A stretch of DNA of 64,000 bases from Henckelia pumila (lineage: Eukaryota > Streptophyta > Magnoliopsida > Lamiales > Gesneriaceae): positions 26,395,374 through 26,459,373 of the forward strand of contig NC_133121.1 of NCBI RefSeq assembly GCF_033568475.1, written 5' to 3'. The first letter of the stretch is position 1, and each line of letters begins with the position of its first letter. The translations under genes and the position numbers were made by a program. Below, piece by piece: positions 11,139-23,000 of this stretch. The notes beneath the pieces are model-generated. The model saw only the letters and a list, made by a program, of their open reading frames with translations. It was not told the origin of the DNA and made no database searches.

Positions 11139-14100
11139 GGGTAAGACCGTGGGTAAGGGTAAGATTATCCATGGTAATATTGTTATCAATGACGTGTTAC
11201 TGGTTGATAATCTATGTTACAACTTTATTAGTATTAGTCAATTATGTGATAATGGTCATATGGTTGAGTTCCACAAACACACATGCACAATCAAATCTAG
11301 TAAGGGTGAAATCATGCTAACCGGAATAAGAGAAAAAAACACATATAGGATAAATTGACAATGAGAACAACCATCCTCCCCTACGTGTTTTGTTGCTCAA
11401 AGTGATAAGCATTGGTTATGGCATAAACGTTTGAACCACTTAAACTTTAAGTCCATTAAACACCTGAGTAAACATAAACTGGTTCTTGGCTTGCCGAAAA
11501 GAGATTTTAAAAAGAACAAAGTATGTTCAGCTTGCCAACTAGGTAAACAAGTGAGTGCTAATTTTAAAACCAAAAGTTGTATGTCTTCCTCCAAATGCTT
11601 GGACTTATTGCACATGGATCTGTTTGATCCTATACCAGTCAGAAGCTTATGGGGAATGAGATATACTCTGGTCATTGTGGACGATTACTCTCGATTTACT
11701 TGGGTAATCTTTTTGTCTTCCAAAGACCAAACAAACCACTCACTTGATTAAAATTTTAAAACGTTTGCAAAATGAGAAACGTACTCGGATAGATCGGATC
11801 AGGAGTGATAGAGGGACTGAGTTCTTAAACAAAACCCTTGGATCCTCTCTAGATGACCAGGGAATCAAGCATGAGTTATCAGTTGCTCATACCCCACAGC
11901 AAAATGGTATTGCTGGGCAAAGGAATCGCACTCTCAAGGAGACAGCTAGAACTATGATTTCTGATTCTAATGTCTCTCAAAGACTTTGGATTGAGACAAT
12001 TAATACAGCTAGTTATACTCAAAATAGATCTATGATTAGTAAGAGACATAACAAGACATCTTATGATATCTAGAATGGAACAAAACCCGATTTATCATAT
12101 TTCAAAATCTTTGGGTACAAATGTTTTATCCATGACAATGGAAAACATCATTTGAAAGTTTTCGATGCAAAAACATATGAAGGCATATTCATTGGTTATT
12201 ACTTAGTCAGTCGAGCTATAGAGTATTCAATAATAAGTCACTGACAATAGAGGAAACTATTCATGTTATTTTTTATGAGTCTACTATACGTGCAGATCAA
12301 TCTCAAATAAATCTTAAGGATCTCACAGATAGGTTTGAAACAACTGTTCTAAATGATGAAAGCGATAGTGATGAACCTCCCATCAGAAGAGTTGTACAAG
12401 AGCCCTTGACCGTTGAACCAATCATCAATGAAGACCTACTCGGCCAAGATCATGAAGAACCAGTGGTTGAGGAGGATATTGTACCACCTGACAACACAGC
12501 TAGAGTTGATGATGATGCTCCAAGAAATTAGGATACAAATCCTCTTGGACCATGTCTCCGATGGAACAAAGATCATCCACCTGAGCTGGTCATTGGTAAC
12601 CCTATTGCTCCACTTAGAACAAAACAACAAATGATTGATGAATTATTGCATGCAGCATTTATATCACAGATAGAACCCAAGAAAATTGATGAAACTTTAC
12701 AAGATGCTAGCTGGATTGAAGCAATGCAGGAGAAACTAAATCAATTCACCTAGAACAAAGTATGAAATCTGGTTCCTCGACCAAACAATCAAATATCATA
12801 GGAATCAGATGGGTGTTTCGCAACAAACTGGATGAGCATGTAACAATAATCAGAAATAAATTTAGACTAGTTTCTCAAGGGTTCAGACAAGAAAAAGGAA
12901 TTGATTTTGATGAATCATTTGCTCCAGTGGCAAGACTTGAAGCCATTCGAATATTTTTAGCCTATGTTGCCTACAAGAACTTCAAATTATAACAAATGGA
13001 TGTTAAGTCAACATTTTTCAATGGATTACTTCATGGAGAAGTCTACGTTGAAGAACCACCAGGTTTTATCAATCCGCTAACTCCTAATTATGTTTTTAAA
13101 CTTGTTAAAGCACTTTATGGTTTAAAACATGCATCAAGAGCTTGGTATGACACATTATCACAGTTTATACTAAATCATGACTTTGTGATTGGAATGGTCG
13201 ATAAGACCCTCTTTAAATTCAACAAGGGAGATCATATTTTACTTGTCCAAATTTATGTAGATGATATCATATTTGACTCAACTAATCCAAAACTATGAGA
13301 GAAGTTCTCTAAGCTTATGCATGAATAGTTTGAAATGAGCATGATGGGCGAGATAAATTTCTTCCTCGGACTACAAGTTAAGCAACTTGATAATGGTATC
13401 TTCATCAATCAAGCCAAATATACCAAAGAGTTTATCAAGAAATTTGGAATGAAAAATTGTTCTACTGCATCAACTTCTATCAGTGCTTCCATTAAACTGG
13501 ATAAAGATGAAGCAGGAGCACCGGTATAGGTAACTATGTATCACAGACTTATTGGATCCTTATTATATCTCACAACAAGTAGACCAGATATCATGTTTGC
13601 AGTATGATTATGTGCTAGATTCCAAGATGCACCTAAACAATCTCATTACACAGCCGCTAAAAGAATACTTAAGTATCTTAAGGGAACTTCTAACGTGGGT
13701 CTCTGGTATCCCAAAGACTCAGAATTTAACCTCATTGGCTACTCAGATGCAGAATATTCCGGTTTCTAGATTGATCGAAAAAGCACTAGTGGCTCATGTA
13801 AATTTTTGGGAGATAGACTTATATCATGGTTTAGCAAAAATCAAACGTCTATCGCCACTTTTACTGCTGAAGCTGATTACCTTGCAGCTGGTAGTTGCTG
13901 TGTCCAAATATTATGGATACAACAACTTTGAGACTATGGAATCCAATCGAATGAAGTTCCTATCTACTGTGACAATACCAGCGCAATTGTTATTACCCAG
14001 AACCCGGTAATGCATTCAAGAACCAAGAACATTGATTTACGCCATCACTTCATTAGAGATCACGCCTTGAAGAAGGAGATTCAATTGGTTTTCATCTCTA

Positions 14101-14220
14101 CTGATCAATAGGCAACATACATCTCTACTAAACCACTACCGGACGCTAAGTTTTCTTTCTTTTGAAATATGCTTGGCTTATTAGATTTAAATTAAATCTC
14201 GCATGAGTTTAGGGGGAATA
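11139..14220 (+). pseudogene. SireA pol: protease end, integrase, reverse transcriptase, RNase H; broken
   Basis: The frame resumes right after the Harbinger insertion. A GAG-pre-integrase zinc region follows (HWLWHKRLNHLN, then CSACQLGK). The integrase core shows the DDE residues in LLHMDLFDPIPV, RSDRGTEF and QNGIAGQRNRTL, where the Glu is replaced by Gln. Reverse transcriptase is recognisable from [10 protein letters not shown] through YVDDIIF near 13254 to GEINFFLGLQVKQL. RNase H follows with GYSDAEYSGF, STAEADYLAAG and YCDNTSAIVITQNPV. At least eight in-frame stops (for example 12071, 12751, 12989, 13296, 13326, 13527) plus frameshifts disable it. The motif set and the extra ORFs downstream suit the Sirevirus lineage of Ty1/copia. 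Confidence 0.9.
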
Positions 14221-14319
14221 TTATCTCTTGTTTATTTAATTTGTGTTGATTATTTATTTGGTCATACGCAACAACAAACTTTATTCCAGAGGTAAATAAC
14301 AACTACAAAAGCAAGTTTA

Positions 14320-14789
14320 TCATTCTTCACGATATGCAACAATAGCACTTGCAATCTCTCTACCCACTGAAGAAATCCACTTGATCATCCACCTGGTCAG
14401 AGAATCCGAGACATTACATACATAATCATCAAAACAGATATTTTGTATCTCATCTCGTTTTGCTAGGAGCATCAATAGAAGGAACCCTGAGGGCTTGAGC
14501 ACATCCCCAGTAGAATAATTCTTCAAGACACGCCTATAATGACGTGTCATAACCTTATAATGCATTGCAGTTTCAGAAGAACTGGGCGGATAGTCGAGAG
14601 TTAGATGATGTCAAAGCCTTTCAAGAACATTCCACACCTTCGTAACTCTTAACATGGATCTATCTTCGTACTGCTTCGTCAGGATCTCAAACTCTTCAGG
14701 AGTGCATCTTTCATATGCATTCCAGCTTGGCCCAGCAATTTTACTTGAATATATTTTTGTTTGCTAATGAATTTTGGTAACTTGTACAT
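14320..14789 (-). pseudogene. Unrecognised antisense ORF between SireA pol and extra ORF, broken
   Basis: Read on the minus strand from an ATG at 14789, one frame gives MYKLPKFISK. After a one-base shift it continues with SSKIAGPSWNAYERC and TPEEFEILTKQYEDRS, has a stop (TGA) near 14610, and runs on to REIASAIVAYREE before the stop at 14320. I do not recognise the family. The smooth amino-acid composition across stop and shift suggests a decayed coding sequence rather than chance. It lies downstream of, and on the same strand as, the antisense ORF at 15171-15598, so it could be a further exon of that transcript or a separate gene. Confidence 0.4.
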
Positions 14790-15170
14790 GGTTGTTACTT
14801 GAATTTATAGGTGAGAAAGAGAAGATGAAAAGTCCTTCAGAACCAAACGTCAGATGTCCATTCAATGCTTTTCATCTTGCAGGGTTCATTATGGAACCAC
14901 TTCATCACGTGCCTACAATCACTTAATGAGAAGCGTACCAGTCTATATTGATTTTGGAGAATCTCTAATATCATCATTTTAGTATTCAATATTAAAAAAA
15001 TGTTATGTGACGTATCTGTGCTCACTTAGCAAAGAAATTTAATATTTGCGTAATCACATCACACATAATCCTACATGAAATCTTTTACCTAGTATCTCGG
15101 TAATTATCTTTTGACTGCTTACTGTTTCAGAAAGAAACTAACACAAGAAATGCAGGAAAATAAAAATATT

Positions 15171-15598
15171 TTATTCCAGGGCCTCAAAGGCCAGTACAGC
15201 CTTTGTTATTTCCATCTCTACAGTCGTCTTCCACACCCTCATGAAGGTAGAGAGTTCCCTGGTAGATGATTGGAAAAAGCCAATATCCTTAGTCCGGATG
15301 AGCTCCAGCTCATCTCGTTCTTTGTAGTGCAGGATCAGATAGACACCCTCATAACTGATGATGTCATCGGTACGGGTTGTCAACAACACCACTTTATATT
15401 GTCGCTTCCGAGCAGCAAAGCGACGAGCCGCAACAGAGGAACATGGTGTGAATGAGCAGAAAAATGTAGTCAAAGCTCCTCCAAATCTTCCCATTCAGCA
15501 AGGACCTTCTCAGTAACCCTCTCCTCATAGTCTATCTTGCGAACTCGAGGCAAAGCATCGTTGAATTCAACAAACAAATCTCCTTTGGGACCAGACAT
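15171..15598 (-). pseudogene. SireA antisense ORF (aORF), homologous to the SireB antisense ORF
   Basis: From ATG at 15598 the minus strand reads MSGPKGDLFVEFNDALPRVR, then YEERVTEKVLAEWEDLEE. A stop and a frameshift near 15475 lead into a second frame with RTDDIISYEGVYLIL, then KERDELELI, ending EALE at 15171. Similar sequence sits in the same relative position in SireB (61339-61682): EENVIYLMLQKEYQTLKII aligns with YEGVYLILHYKERDELELI, and MYDDVVFKKT aligns with YEERVTEKVL. The protein would be about 140 residues, charged and largely helical, with no enzyme motif I recognise. A TATA-like CTATAAATA lies on the minus strand at 15657-15665, about 60 bases before the ATG. Antisense ORFs are known in some plant LTR retrotransposons; the function of this one is unknown. 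Confidence 0.6.
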
Positions 15599-16141
15599 CT
15601 TTGCTATATTCTTATTGCTTAAAATAACTGACTGTTTAACCCTTCAAACATATTTGTATTTATAGGAGCAGATTCAGAAGGTAAAGGGTCAGCAAGGTCA
15701 CACCCAATCATCATATCAACCGTTCACAAAAATGAACAATCACTACTATGACTGATGACTTGCCTTACGCGCCACCCTACCCAAATATACATTAGTACAT
15801 GGCAGTCATTGGGACTCGGATCAGCCGTCACTTTATACTATCTGTATAATGAATGTCCTTTCAATCATCATTAAATCCTACATGACACATAGACTTTGAA
15901 ATTGAATCTCTACCATCCAAATTCATTTACGCGGATAGAACGCGAAAATTCAAAATTCAAAATTTTATATTTAGTACCGCCGTGTCGGATTATCTCTCTT
16001 ACCTAACGCAAACATATATATACATATATATTTTCACATTCTTACTCTTACAGATTTCTTCGATATTTGCGTAGTTATTTCTCAAAATCATCCACAAAAT
16101 CACTTGATCGTATCTAAGGTTATTTTTGCATCAAGAAAAAG
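15599..16141. promoter_or_regulatory. Divergent intergenic region between antisense and sense extra ORFs (SireA)
   Basis: 543 bp separate two start codons pointing away from each other. On the minus side CTATAAATA (15657-15665) lies about 60 bases before the antisense ATG. On the plus side a TATATATA run (about 16014-16035) lies roughly 110-125 bases before the sense ATG at 16142. The SireB copy has matching boxes at matching offsets. Promoter activity is inferred from this arrangement; no expression evidence can be read from sequence. Confidence 0.5.
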
Positions 16142-17805
16142 ATGTCGATCCAGAAGACATGTTTGGGGATTCATTTCGATGAAATATACTCCGTCAATTA
16201 TTCAGAAATCACAAAGATCTTTCAAATGCTTGAAGCTTCAGGACTTCGGAAATTTCTCGAACATTGTTCTACTGTCAACTACAGTATCATGAAGCAGATC
16301 TTCGCCACCGCATAGATCAATCATGGCAGCATATCTTGTATTATCCATGGCTGGAGATTTGATTTCAATCAGCCATTCTTCGGAGACACTTTTGAGTTGC
16401 CCGCCAAGGGTTTGGCAAAATGCTCAGACCTACCAGATGGAAATTCTTCATTTTGGGCAGCATAATTTACCTTGGATGGTGCATCCATCAAAGTCAATGG
16501 ACTCAAGCAAAGCTTAAAGCCCGCCAATTGATTGTTGGCGAAAATCGTTTCCAAGACTCTTCTTGCCAAGGCAGGTTATTATGACAAAATCACCCTTGAG
16601 AAATTCCAATACATGGCCTCAATTGCATCTAAGCTGAATTTCAACTGGTCATCTATCCAGTATTCCACCCTATGTGAGATGATAAAGGGTAAAGGACAAT
16701 CAGAGGGGTATGCTCTGCAAATCTGCTACATACTTGAGTTGCTCGGCGTTGATTCTTCGGAATTTGAGCCACTGCACGTATCCAAATGGCTCAATGCTGT
16801 GACTATTCCCATATTTCTTCAAAAGAACAAAATCCTCGCCGATAATCTTCGAGCAATCAAGCAATAAATTGGAGCTCAACAACAAGCAGCAACCACTGGA
16901 ATAGCTAAAATAAAAAAGAAATGATTAAGGATAAGCAAGCGTATTGTCAATCTTGAATCAGATGAAGCAGAGGATGATATAGACAACACTCCTCTTGTTC
17001 AAGAATTTGGGAGTTCTTCGCCCTCTCCAAAGAAAAAGGAAGTTCGTGAAGGACCTCAACCCAAAGTCAAAAAGATAAGTTGTTATCAACAGTCACCACT
17101 CCAAAGATCCCAACATCATCGGTTGAGATCGAAGAACCATTAGTGCAGACTGTTAGTTCATCGGTTGAGGTACCTATCTCATTTGTAGTGACACCTTTGT
17201 CAGCAGCAGTGGTACAAGTCTCATCGATTGAAAAAGGCATTCCGTCGGTTGAGATCACTATCTCCTCTACCGAAGTTATCCACCCATCAGTTGCAGACAC
17301 CATTATATCAACCAAAACTCCATACACAGTGTCTCATGCCAGCATCACATTGTCACCACATTCTACTCAGGTACATCTCCTATAACCATGCTACCCACCA
17401 CTACTGATAGCACTGCAGTAACAGTCGCAATTGTCTCATCTTCATTAATTATGGAACCGACCCTTTCTCCAGTTGAGGTGCCCACATATACTGATCAACA
17501 CATCAGTGCACCTTTGGCTTCTTCTTCATTTCCATCTAAATACTGAGCCATTTGCTCAGGTAACCTCGCTTAAGTCAAACATAGATCCCAAAAACAAAGG
17601 TAAAGGTATTCTTCTACCAAAATCAAAGGCACCATCAGTTGCCAAAGTATAAGCTATGCTCCTTCTTTCAGGAATTCTTCGAGCAGTTCGGTTCAGGTTG
17701 AGAGAATTTGATGAATGGTTCACATACAGAACACATGTCTCATATTCTCAAATTCTCAAGGAAAAAAAGTTGAGCTATCTAGCAAAGATTGAATACAAGA
17801 TGTTC

Positions 17806-19296
17806 TGTAGTAGCCCGGTTTCATTTTACAAGATTAAGTGATTTTAAACATGTTAGAAAATGACATATAATTTTAAAAGTGTCAAAACATGTTTAAGGAG
17901 TCGTTATTTGGTGAAAATAAATGGAAAATCAGATCCGAAACGTCCAAAAATGATAGGAAGGGTCCCAGGGGTCTCAGACAGTCTAGAAGAAGCAAACGAG
18001 TTCGGAAGGACCAAAGCAATTCGGAGCATCCGGACCAGTTCGGACCATCCGAACTCAATAGGAACCAAGTGTCAAAGTGGCTCGGACAAGTGGTAGTTCG
18101 GACCATCCGATCCCAGTTCGGACCGTCCGAACTTCCCTTAAGATTGAGGTGTCAAAATGCTCTCTACACGTGGAATTCATGCCCGAATCAGATCGTCCGA
18201 ACCCAAATCGGACCGTCCAATCCCTGGCCTATAAATATGCATCCAAAGCTTAGATTTAGATGCAAAATCAGATGGTTTTCAAACCCTTATTATATATTTG
18301 AGTGTTTTGGGTTATATTCTCGAGGGTCGGGCACTAGTGAGGTGCTACAGGGCTTGTAGCGGAGCTGTTCTTGGATCAGGGCCTTCGACATCATTGAGCT
18401 GACGACGGACGCAGGTATAAGTCTAGACTCTGATTAGCTTTTGGGAGTAGCTATTAGCTTAGTTAAGGCTTTTAGAATAAGGTTATGATGCATGAGTACT
18501 TTGCATTGTAGTGCGGACTATAGGCTTGGACATTAGAGCTGGTGTAGCTTGCCTAGTAATTAAGTTACGTAAGTACAGACTGAGATAGTCAGCTGAATAT
18601 ACATGTTTATGTGTTGCATAATTATGTGTTGCATTATTATTTGTCATGATATGCATGATATACTATTCATGATTTGTATGCGGCATTTGCATACTATGTT
18701 GAGCCTGTTATCCTTTTGAGATATCCAGTTGTTCTAGGGTCGCTCAGCCCTAGGGTTGTTGTTATTGTACGATCGTGTGCCGTGTGACACCCACTGGACC
18801 AATGGGGCAGCGTGTGCGGTTTACCCAGGACGGTGATAGTTCAAGATCGGGTTTAGTATGTGTGGCACCCAATGAATCTTCGGAAGAGCGTGTACATACT
18901 GGAGGCGCCTATGTACTGAGCATGATTTTCCAGATATGTTCCCAGTTTACCCACATCATTCATAGTTCATGTTGCATGAATCATATAGACTTGTATATTC
19001 GATACTTTATGTACTGGGCGTTAGCGCTCACTTCCTTGCTTTTATCTCGAACACCCATTCAACGGGGCAGGTTTGCATGTGGACCAGGAGCGAGATCAGT
19101 GTTTGTTCGGTAACCCGGGTGTTGTTGCAGAGAATTCCACAGTTTTCTATATTAAGATTTTATCTGGTATTTTTTGTTATTTCAGTTGGGTTTTTAATTC
19201 TTTATCGGTTGTATTCTGTCGGGTTGTTAGATTTATTAAGTTTCCGTAGTTTAACTATGATTGTGCTTATTTAAGTTATAACGACGGGTTACTACA
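17806..19296 (+). repeat. Solo LTR of gypsy family A, TSD TGTTC
   Basis: It starts TGTAGTAGCCCGG and ends GACGGGTTACTACA (1491 bp). Perfect 5-bp duplications TGTTC flank it (17801-17805 and 19297-19301). No internal region is present, so it arose by recombination between the two LTRs of a full element. Inside are TCGGA/TCCGA near-palindromes (17990-18215) and a TATA-like CTATAAATATGC near 18230. It interrupts the SireA extra ORF. Confidence 0.93.
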
Positions 19297-19377
19297 TGTT
19301 CGTTCTCACCGCTACTTCGCATCTTGAAACAGCACTAGGCCGATCAAAATTTGTTTATGTACAACTTCGTGACAGCC

Positions 19378-19471
19378 TCGCTTGCTACATCATTATTTAA
19401 ATGGAACAAAACTTCGCTTGCTACATCATTATTTAAATGGAACAAAACTTAGATTTAAATGGAACAAAACT
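19378..19471 (+). repeat. 36-bp tandem repeat (2.6 copies) in the SireA extra ORF
   Basis: Two perfect 36-base copies (19378-19413 and 19414-19449) are followed by a 22-base partial copy to 19471. Thirty-six bases is twelve codons, so the duplication itself does not shift the frame. Confidence 0.9.
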
Positions 19472-21729
19472 TCAGGACTGCAAAAGATGATCGTGAAGTT
19501 ATTGAAAGACTAAGGCAATCCACTGATGTAACTGGCCAATATCTTCGTGCATATCGCGTAAAGCATCACATTTCTTCCAAGTTATCAGACGAATACATTT
19601 AAACATATATGGCCAAAGCACAGGCAATGATTTCTACTTGGATACCAATGATGTTTCTGATGAAGATGAACCCATCTTCACAGCTGAAGAACAAGCCTTC
19701 CTGTCAGCACAAGATGCATCTCCACCGCTATCCTCCACTGTTTCCATGGAATTTTCAACCATGTCCATAGTACCACCCCTAGTGCTCCATCAAGAAGAAA
19801 TCAACCTACTTACATCGGTTGTACCCACAGATGTTTCTGTTGAAAATCCCTTGCCTAAAGTCCATCTCACATCTGTAATTGAAGTTCTCCAATCCTTATC
19901 AAATTTTGAAGTTGTCCAAGACACTTCATCTCACATGGAGAACACAACTGCTGCATCCTCTCTTCAAACAATTTTTGAAGAAACTCCTCCAACGATTGCA
20001 GAAATCAGTATAGAACAGATTTAGAGAACAGGAGAATCTCCAAGCCAAACTGAAATATTGGAAGAAGTTCATGATGTCTCTCCCATATTGCCTACCGTTG
20101 AAGATACTACTGAAGCTCAGGCTATCATCAAACCTGTTTCTTACATTGGAAAACACATTTTGGCTACTCAAAATGAATCTCGATTAGCTACCTCCGATGA
20201 CTCTCTTGAGAATGATATTGAAGATATCATTGAGAGCCTTCGGGTTACCATGTGACGCTTGGACAATCGTCTTCAAGGGCAAGACGCCGCAATTGCCGAT
20301 TCACAATCTGCCATCATGTCTCGCCTAAACGGCTTATTGTCTGACCTTCGCAAATATGTCACTGAGTTGAAGAACTATAAAGAAAGGAATTTTAATGCTA
20401 TGGAAGCAGTCGTCGACAAAGTAACTCAAAGTGTGCGCCACACAAATGAACATACCTCAGCTAAAAACTCTGTTCTTCAAGATGATTTAACTGCTCATAT
20501 CGACTCCAGCATTGACTCTTTTCAAGCATCAGTAGGTGCTCAACTCGGAGAAATCATCTCTCATCTCAATCGTAGTGATACCGAAAAGAGGGAAGATTTG
20601 AGAAAATCTAGTGAGGATCGTCACAGACAAGAAACATCGCAGCACAGGCAAAGTGCATCTGATGTCAAAAAGAGCAGAGGTGGTCATAATAGAGGTATTA
20701 GTTGGTTCGAATGGTAAAATTTATGCACTTCTATCTTAGTAGGTGTAATAGGATTTACATTGCGTTCTTTTATTGCCTTGTAACAGTTCTGTATCAATGC
20801 AATTCATTTTTGCAATGAATTCATTATCCTGTTATTATTGATTTTTTTTTGGCGCATAGGTTTTGTCATCATCAAAAAGGGGAAAATTTTTGAATCCTAA
20901 TTTTTGGTGATAACAAAACAATACATCATTGTTATACGATTGACACCATTCAAATGTAATAACAGTAACACATCTACCGATCTGAGTAATCAACCGATCT
21001 ATGGATATCAACCGATCGCAAGAATGTCAACTGGTTTTATGAGAAGATATTAACTCCTCAGACATCAACCGATCAAAGTCACTAGTAGCAAGTATTGATG
21101 TCAACCGAGTAAAAGATTATATCTATTGTCTCAAGATGCCTACCGATCTTATAAGCCACAAGTATTGACTAACGGATCTTTGACATGACAACTTAAATGA
21201 AAAAAAGACAAGCATTTAAGAGCCGTCTGATAAAGGTTTAGTAGTCGTATATAGCATTTATTCTGAAGACACAATGAATGGACAAAATGGCAAATACAGT
21301 ACAGATATTCAAAATTATAGCAGACTTTACTCCACTTAAAGAGGAAAATAATCTGCTAAAGTATGTGCTTGAAAAGACATTTCGTGCAACGTTGACAAAG
21401 GAACTAAGATAGAGTGCATAAATCAAACAAAAAGAGACGTTGGAATATTGAACTATATATATCAGTGGAATATGAGAAGACAACATAGAAGTGAGCCAAC
21501 GCATTGTTAAAGTCTTCGATCTAGAGCACTAAGAACTTTCAACACTCTACTGCTCACCCAACCCTTGCTAAGCAGAATCAAATCTGATCTTCAAGATATC
21601 GTTTCAAGGGTCAGTCAAATCCAAGTTGCTGTTTGAAGAGAACTAACCTTACTCCAAGGATTTGAGAATCTAAGCTTCCAAAGCTTAGTCTTTTACCGGC
21701 TAATTCGGTGTTAATAAATTCTACTGGAA

Positions 21730-23000
21730 AGCGTACCAGGTCAAATTATAATAAAGTGGACAAATGTCCAGATGTCGAACCCACAAGTACTGTATAAATA
21801 TGACTACCAGAATATGATTATTTCTACTTAATCTAGACTAATTAATAAGAGTGATTTCAGGTTTTAACTAAGAATTTAAATAGCAAATAAAATTTAACTC
21901 AGTAAAAACACAGCAAAGATTTTGGATTAAATTCAATGGATTAAAAATCTCGATCAAGGACTCACGTAGGTACCAGACAATTCATGTAACATGCAGTCAA
22001 TTTAAGACTCAGACTTAATCTTTATTCACGAGAATTCTCCTAATTTTTTCATAGGACTATTTCTAGAACAATCAAACCTATTCAAATATTGACGGATTAA
22101 TCTTTAGTAATTCTAATCAAATTTGAATGCATGAATAACTGTGAGAATTCAGTAAACACCTAAACTGCACATTGAGACCGAATTCTATTTCTAGTCAGTT
22201 TTATAATATGTTGATTATCAAAGTGATCGAAATCAAAACCTCCTCTGTCGAATTGGAATCAATTAACATGCAAGCAAATAACTGGCCAGGAAATTCACAA
22301 GACAAATATAAATTCGATAATCAATTAAATAAATTCAAATCTGAAAATTCTTGAATAAACCATCAAGTTTTCTACATAAATTGTCTGGCCCAATCACGTG
22401 TCCTTGATCGAAGAAAGAAAACTACTCAAAGTTCAACATCATTCAAGAACAAAAGTTTTTACTCCAAAACATCAATCCAAAAATCAAAATTAAAAAGAAA
22501 AGATGAAAGGTAGAATAGAAGATAATGTTGGCCGCCTCTTGCCTTCAAAAAAGTTGTATAACCCTCATTCTGATGAATAAACTGATATTTATATGCTCAA
22601 GGGTCTTCAAAAGATAGTATCCTTTCCGAGCAAGAATTTTATTTTTTTAAAAACTCTGCACGCTTCTCTTGCTCGAGCGAGCCTAAGTCTCGCTCGAGCG
22701 AGCACTTCTCTACTCCAAAGGATTTCTTTTCTCGCTTTGCTCGCTCGAGCGAGAAGTCCTCTGTCTCGCAACTTTTGCACGTCTAGCTCGCTCGAGCGAG
22801 CTCAAGTCTTGCTCGAGCGAGACTTGTTCTGTTCAAACTCTCTGTTTATTCCCGAGTTTTCCTACAAAATGGACCAGGAAGAGTATTATGCAGCTAAATA
22901 AATTAAACATGCTAAAACGAAATAAATCAACAACAAAAACATATGAATGCATGGAAAAACAAACACAAAAATATGCATATAAAACATAGTTATCAGTCTT
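21730..23000. mobile_element. Unclassified AT-rich insertion inside the SireA LTR
   Basis: Comparison with related LTRs suggests that roughly 1.3 kb here is foreign. I cannot fix the ends or a target duplication. The sequence is AT-rich and has no defensible gene. It carries the palindrome cluster at 22671-22821. The ORF over that cluster is a by-product of the repeats. Confidence 0.4.
22671..22821. repeat. Cluster of CTCGCTCGAGCGAG palindromes
   Basis: The perfect 14-base palindrome CTCGCTCGAGCGAG occurs at 22689-22702, 22740-22753 and 22787-22800. The 11-base core GCTCGAGCGAG occurs again at 22671-22681 and 22811-22821. Five occurrences in 150 bp of otherwise AT-rich DNA stand out strongly. 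Possible roles are protein binding or hairpin formation; neither is shown. Confidence 0.9.

Larger units (their letters stand above)
16142..20717 (+). pseudogene. SireA long sense extra ORF (env-position ORF), broken and interrupted
   Basis: From ATG 16142 the frame reads MSIQKTCLGIHFDEIYSVNY. It continues through stops at about 16313 and in the next 200 bases to FELPAKGLAKCSDLPDGN, then LLAKAGYYDKITLEKF and LNFNWSSIQYSTLCEMI. A Ser/Thr/Val/Pro-rich low-complexity middle follows. A gypsy solo LTR (17806-19296) splits the frame, which joins again across one TGTTC. The C-terminal third (19638-20717) is acidic and then coiled-coil-like with heptad-spaced hydrophobics (20259-20717), ending SWFEW. 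The LTR follows within 180 bp. SireB carries the homologue (AKSLLAKAGSFDAIKVEKFD). Sireviruses often have an extra ORF in this env position. I see no signal peptide or transmembrane segment, so env is a statement of position only. Confidence 0.7.

Noticed and set aside
16142..20717. True envelope glycoprotein gene
   Set aside because: I see no signal peptide, transmembrane segment or fusion-type motif; only the position after pol suggests env.
22593..22901. 102-residue ORF with LARAS repeats
   Set aside because: The repeated residues are a by-product of the CTCGAGCGAG palindromes; no other protein-like features.
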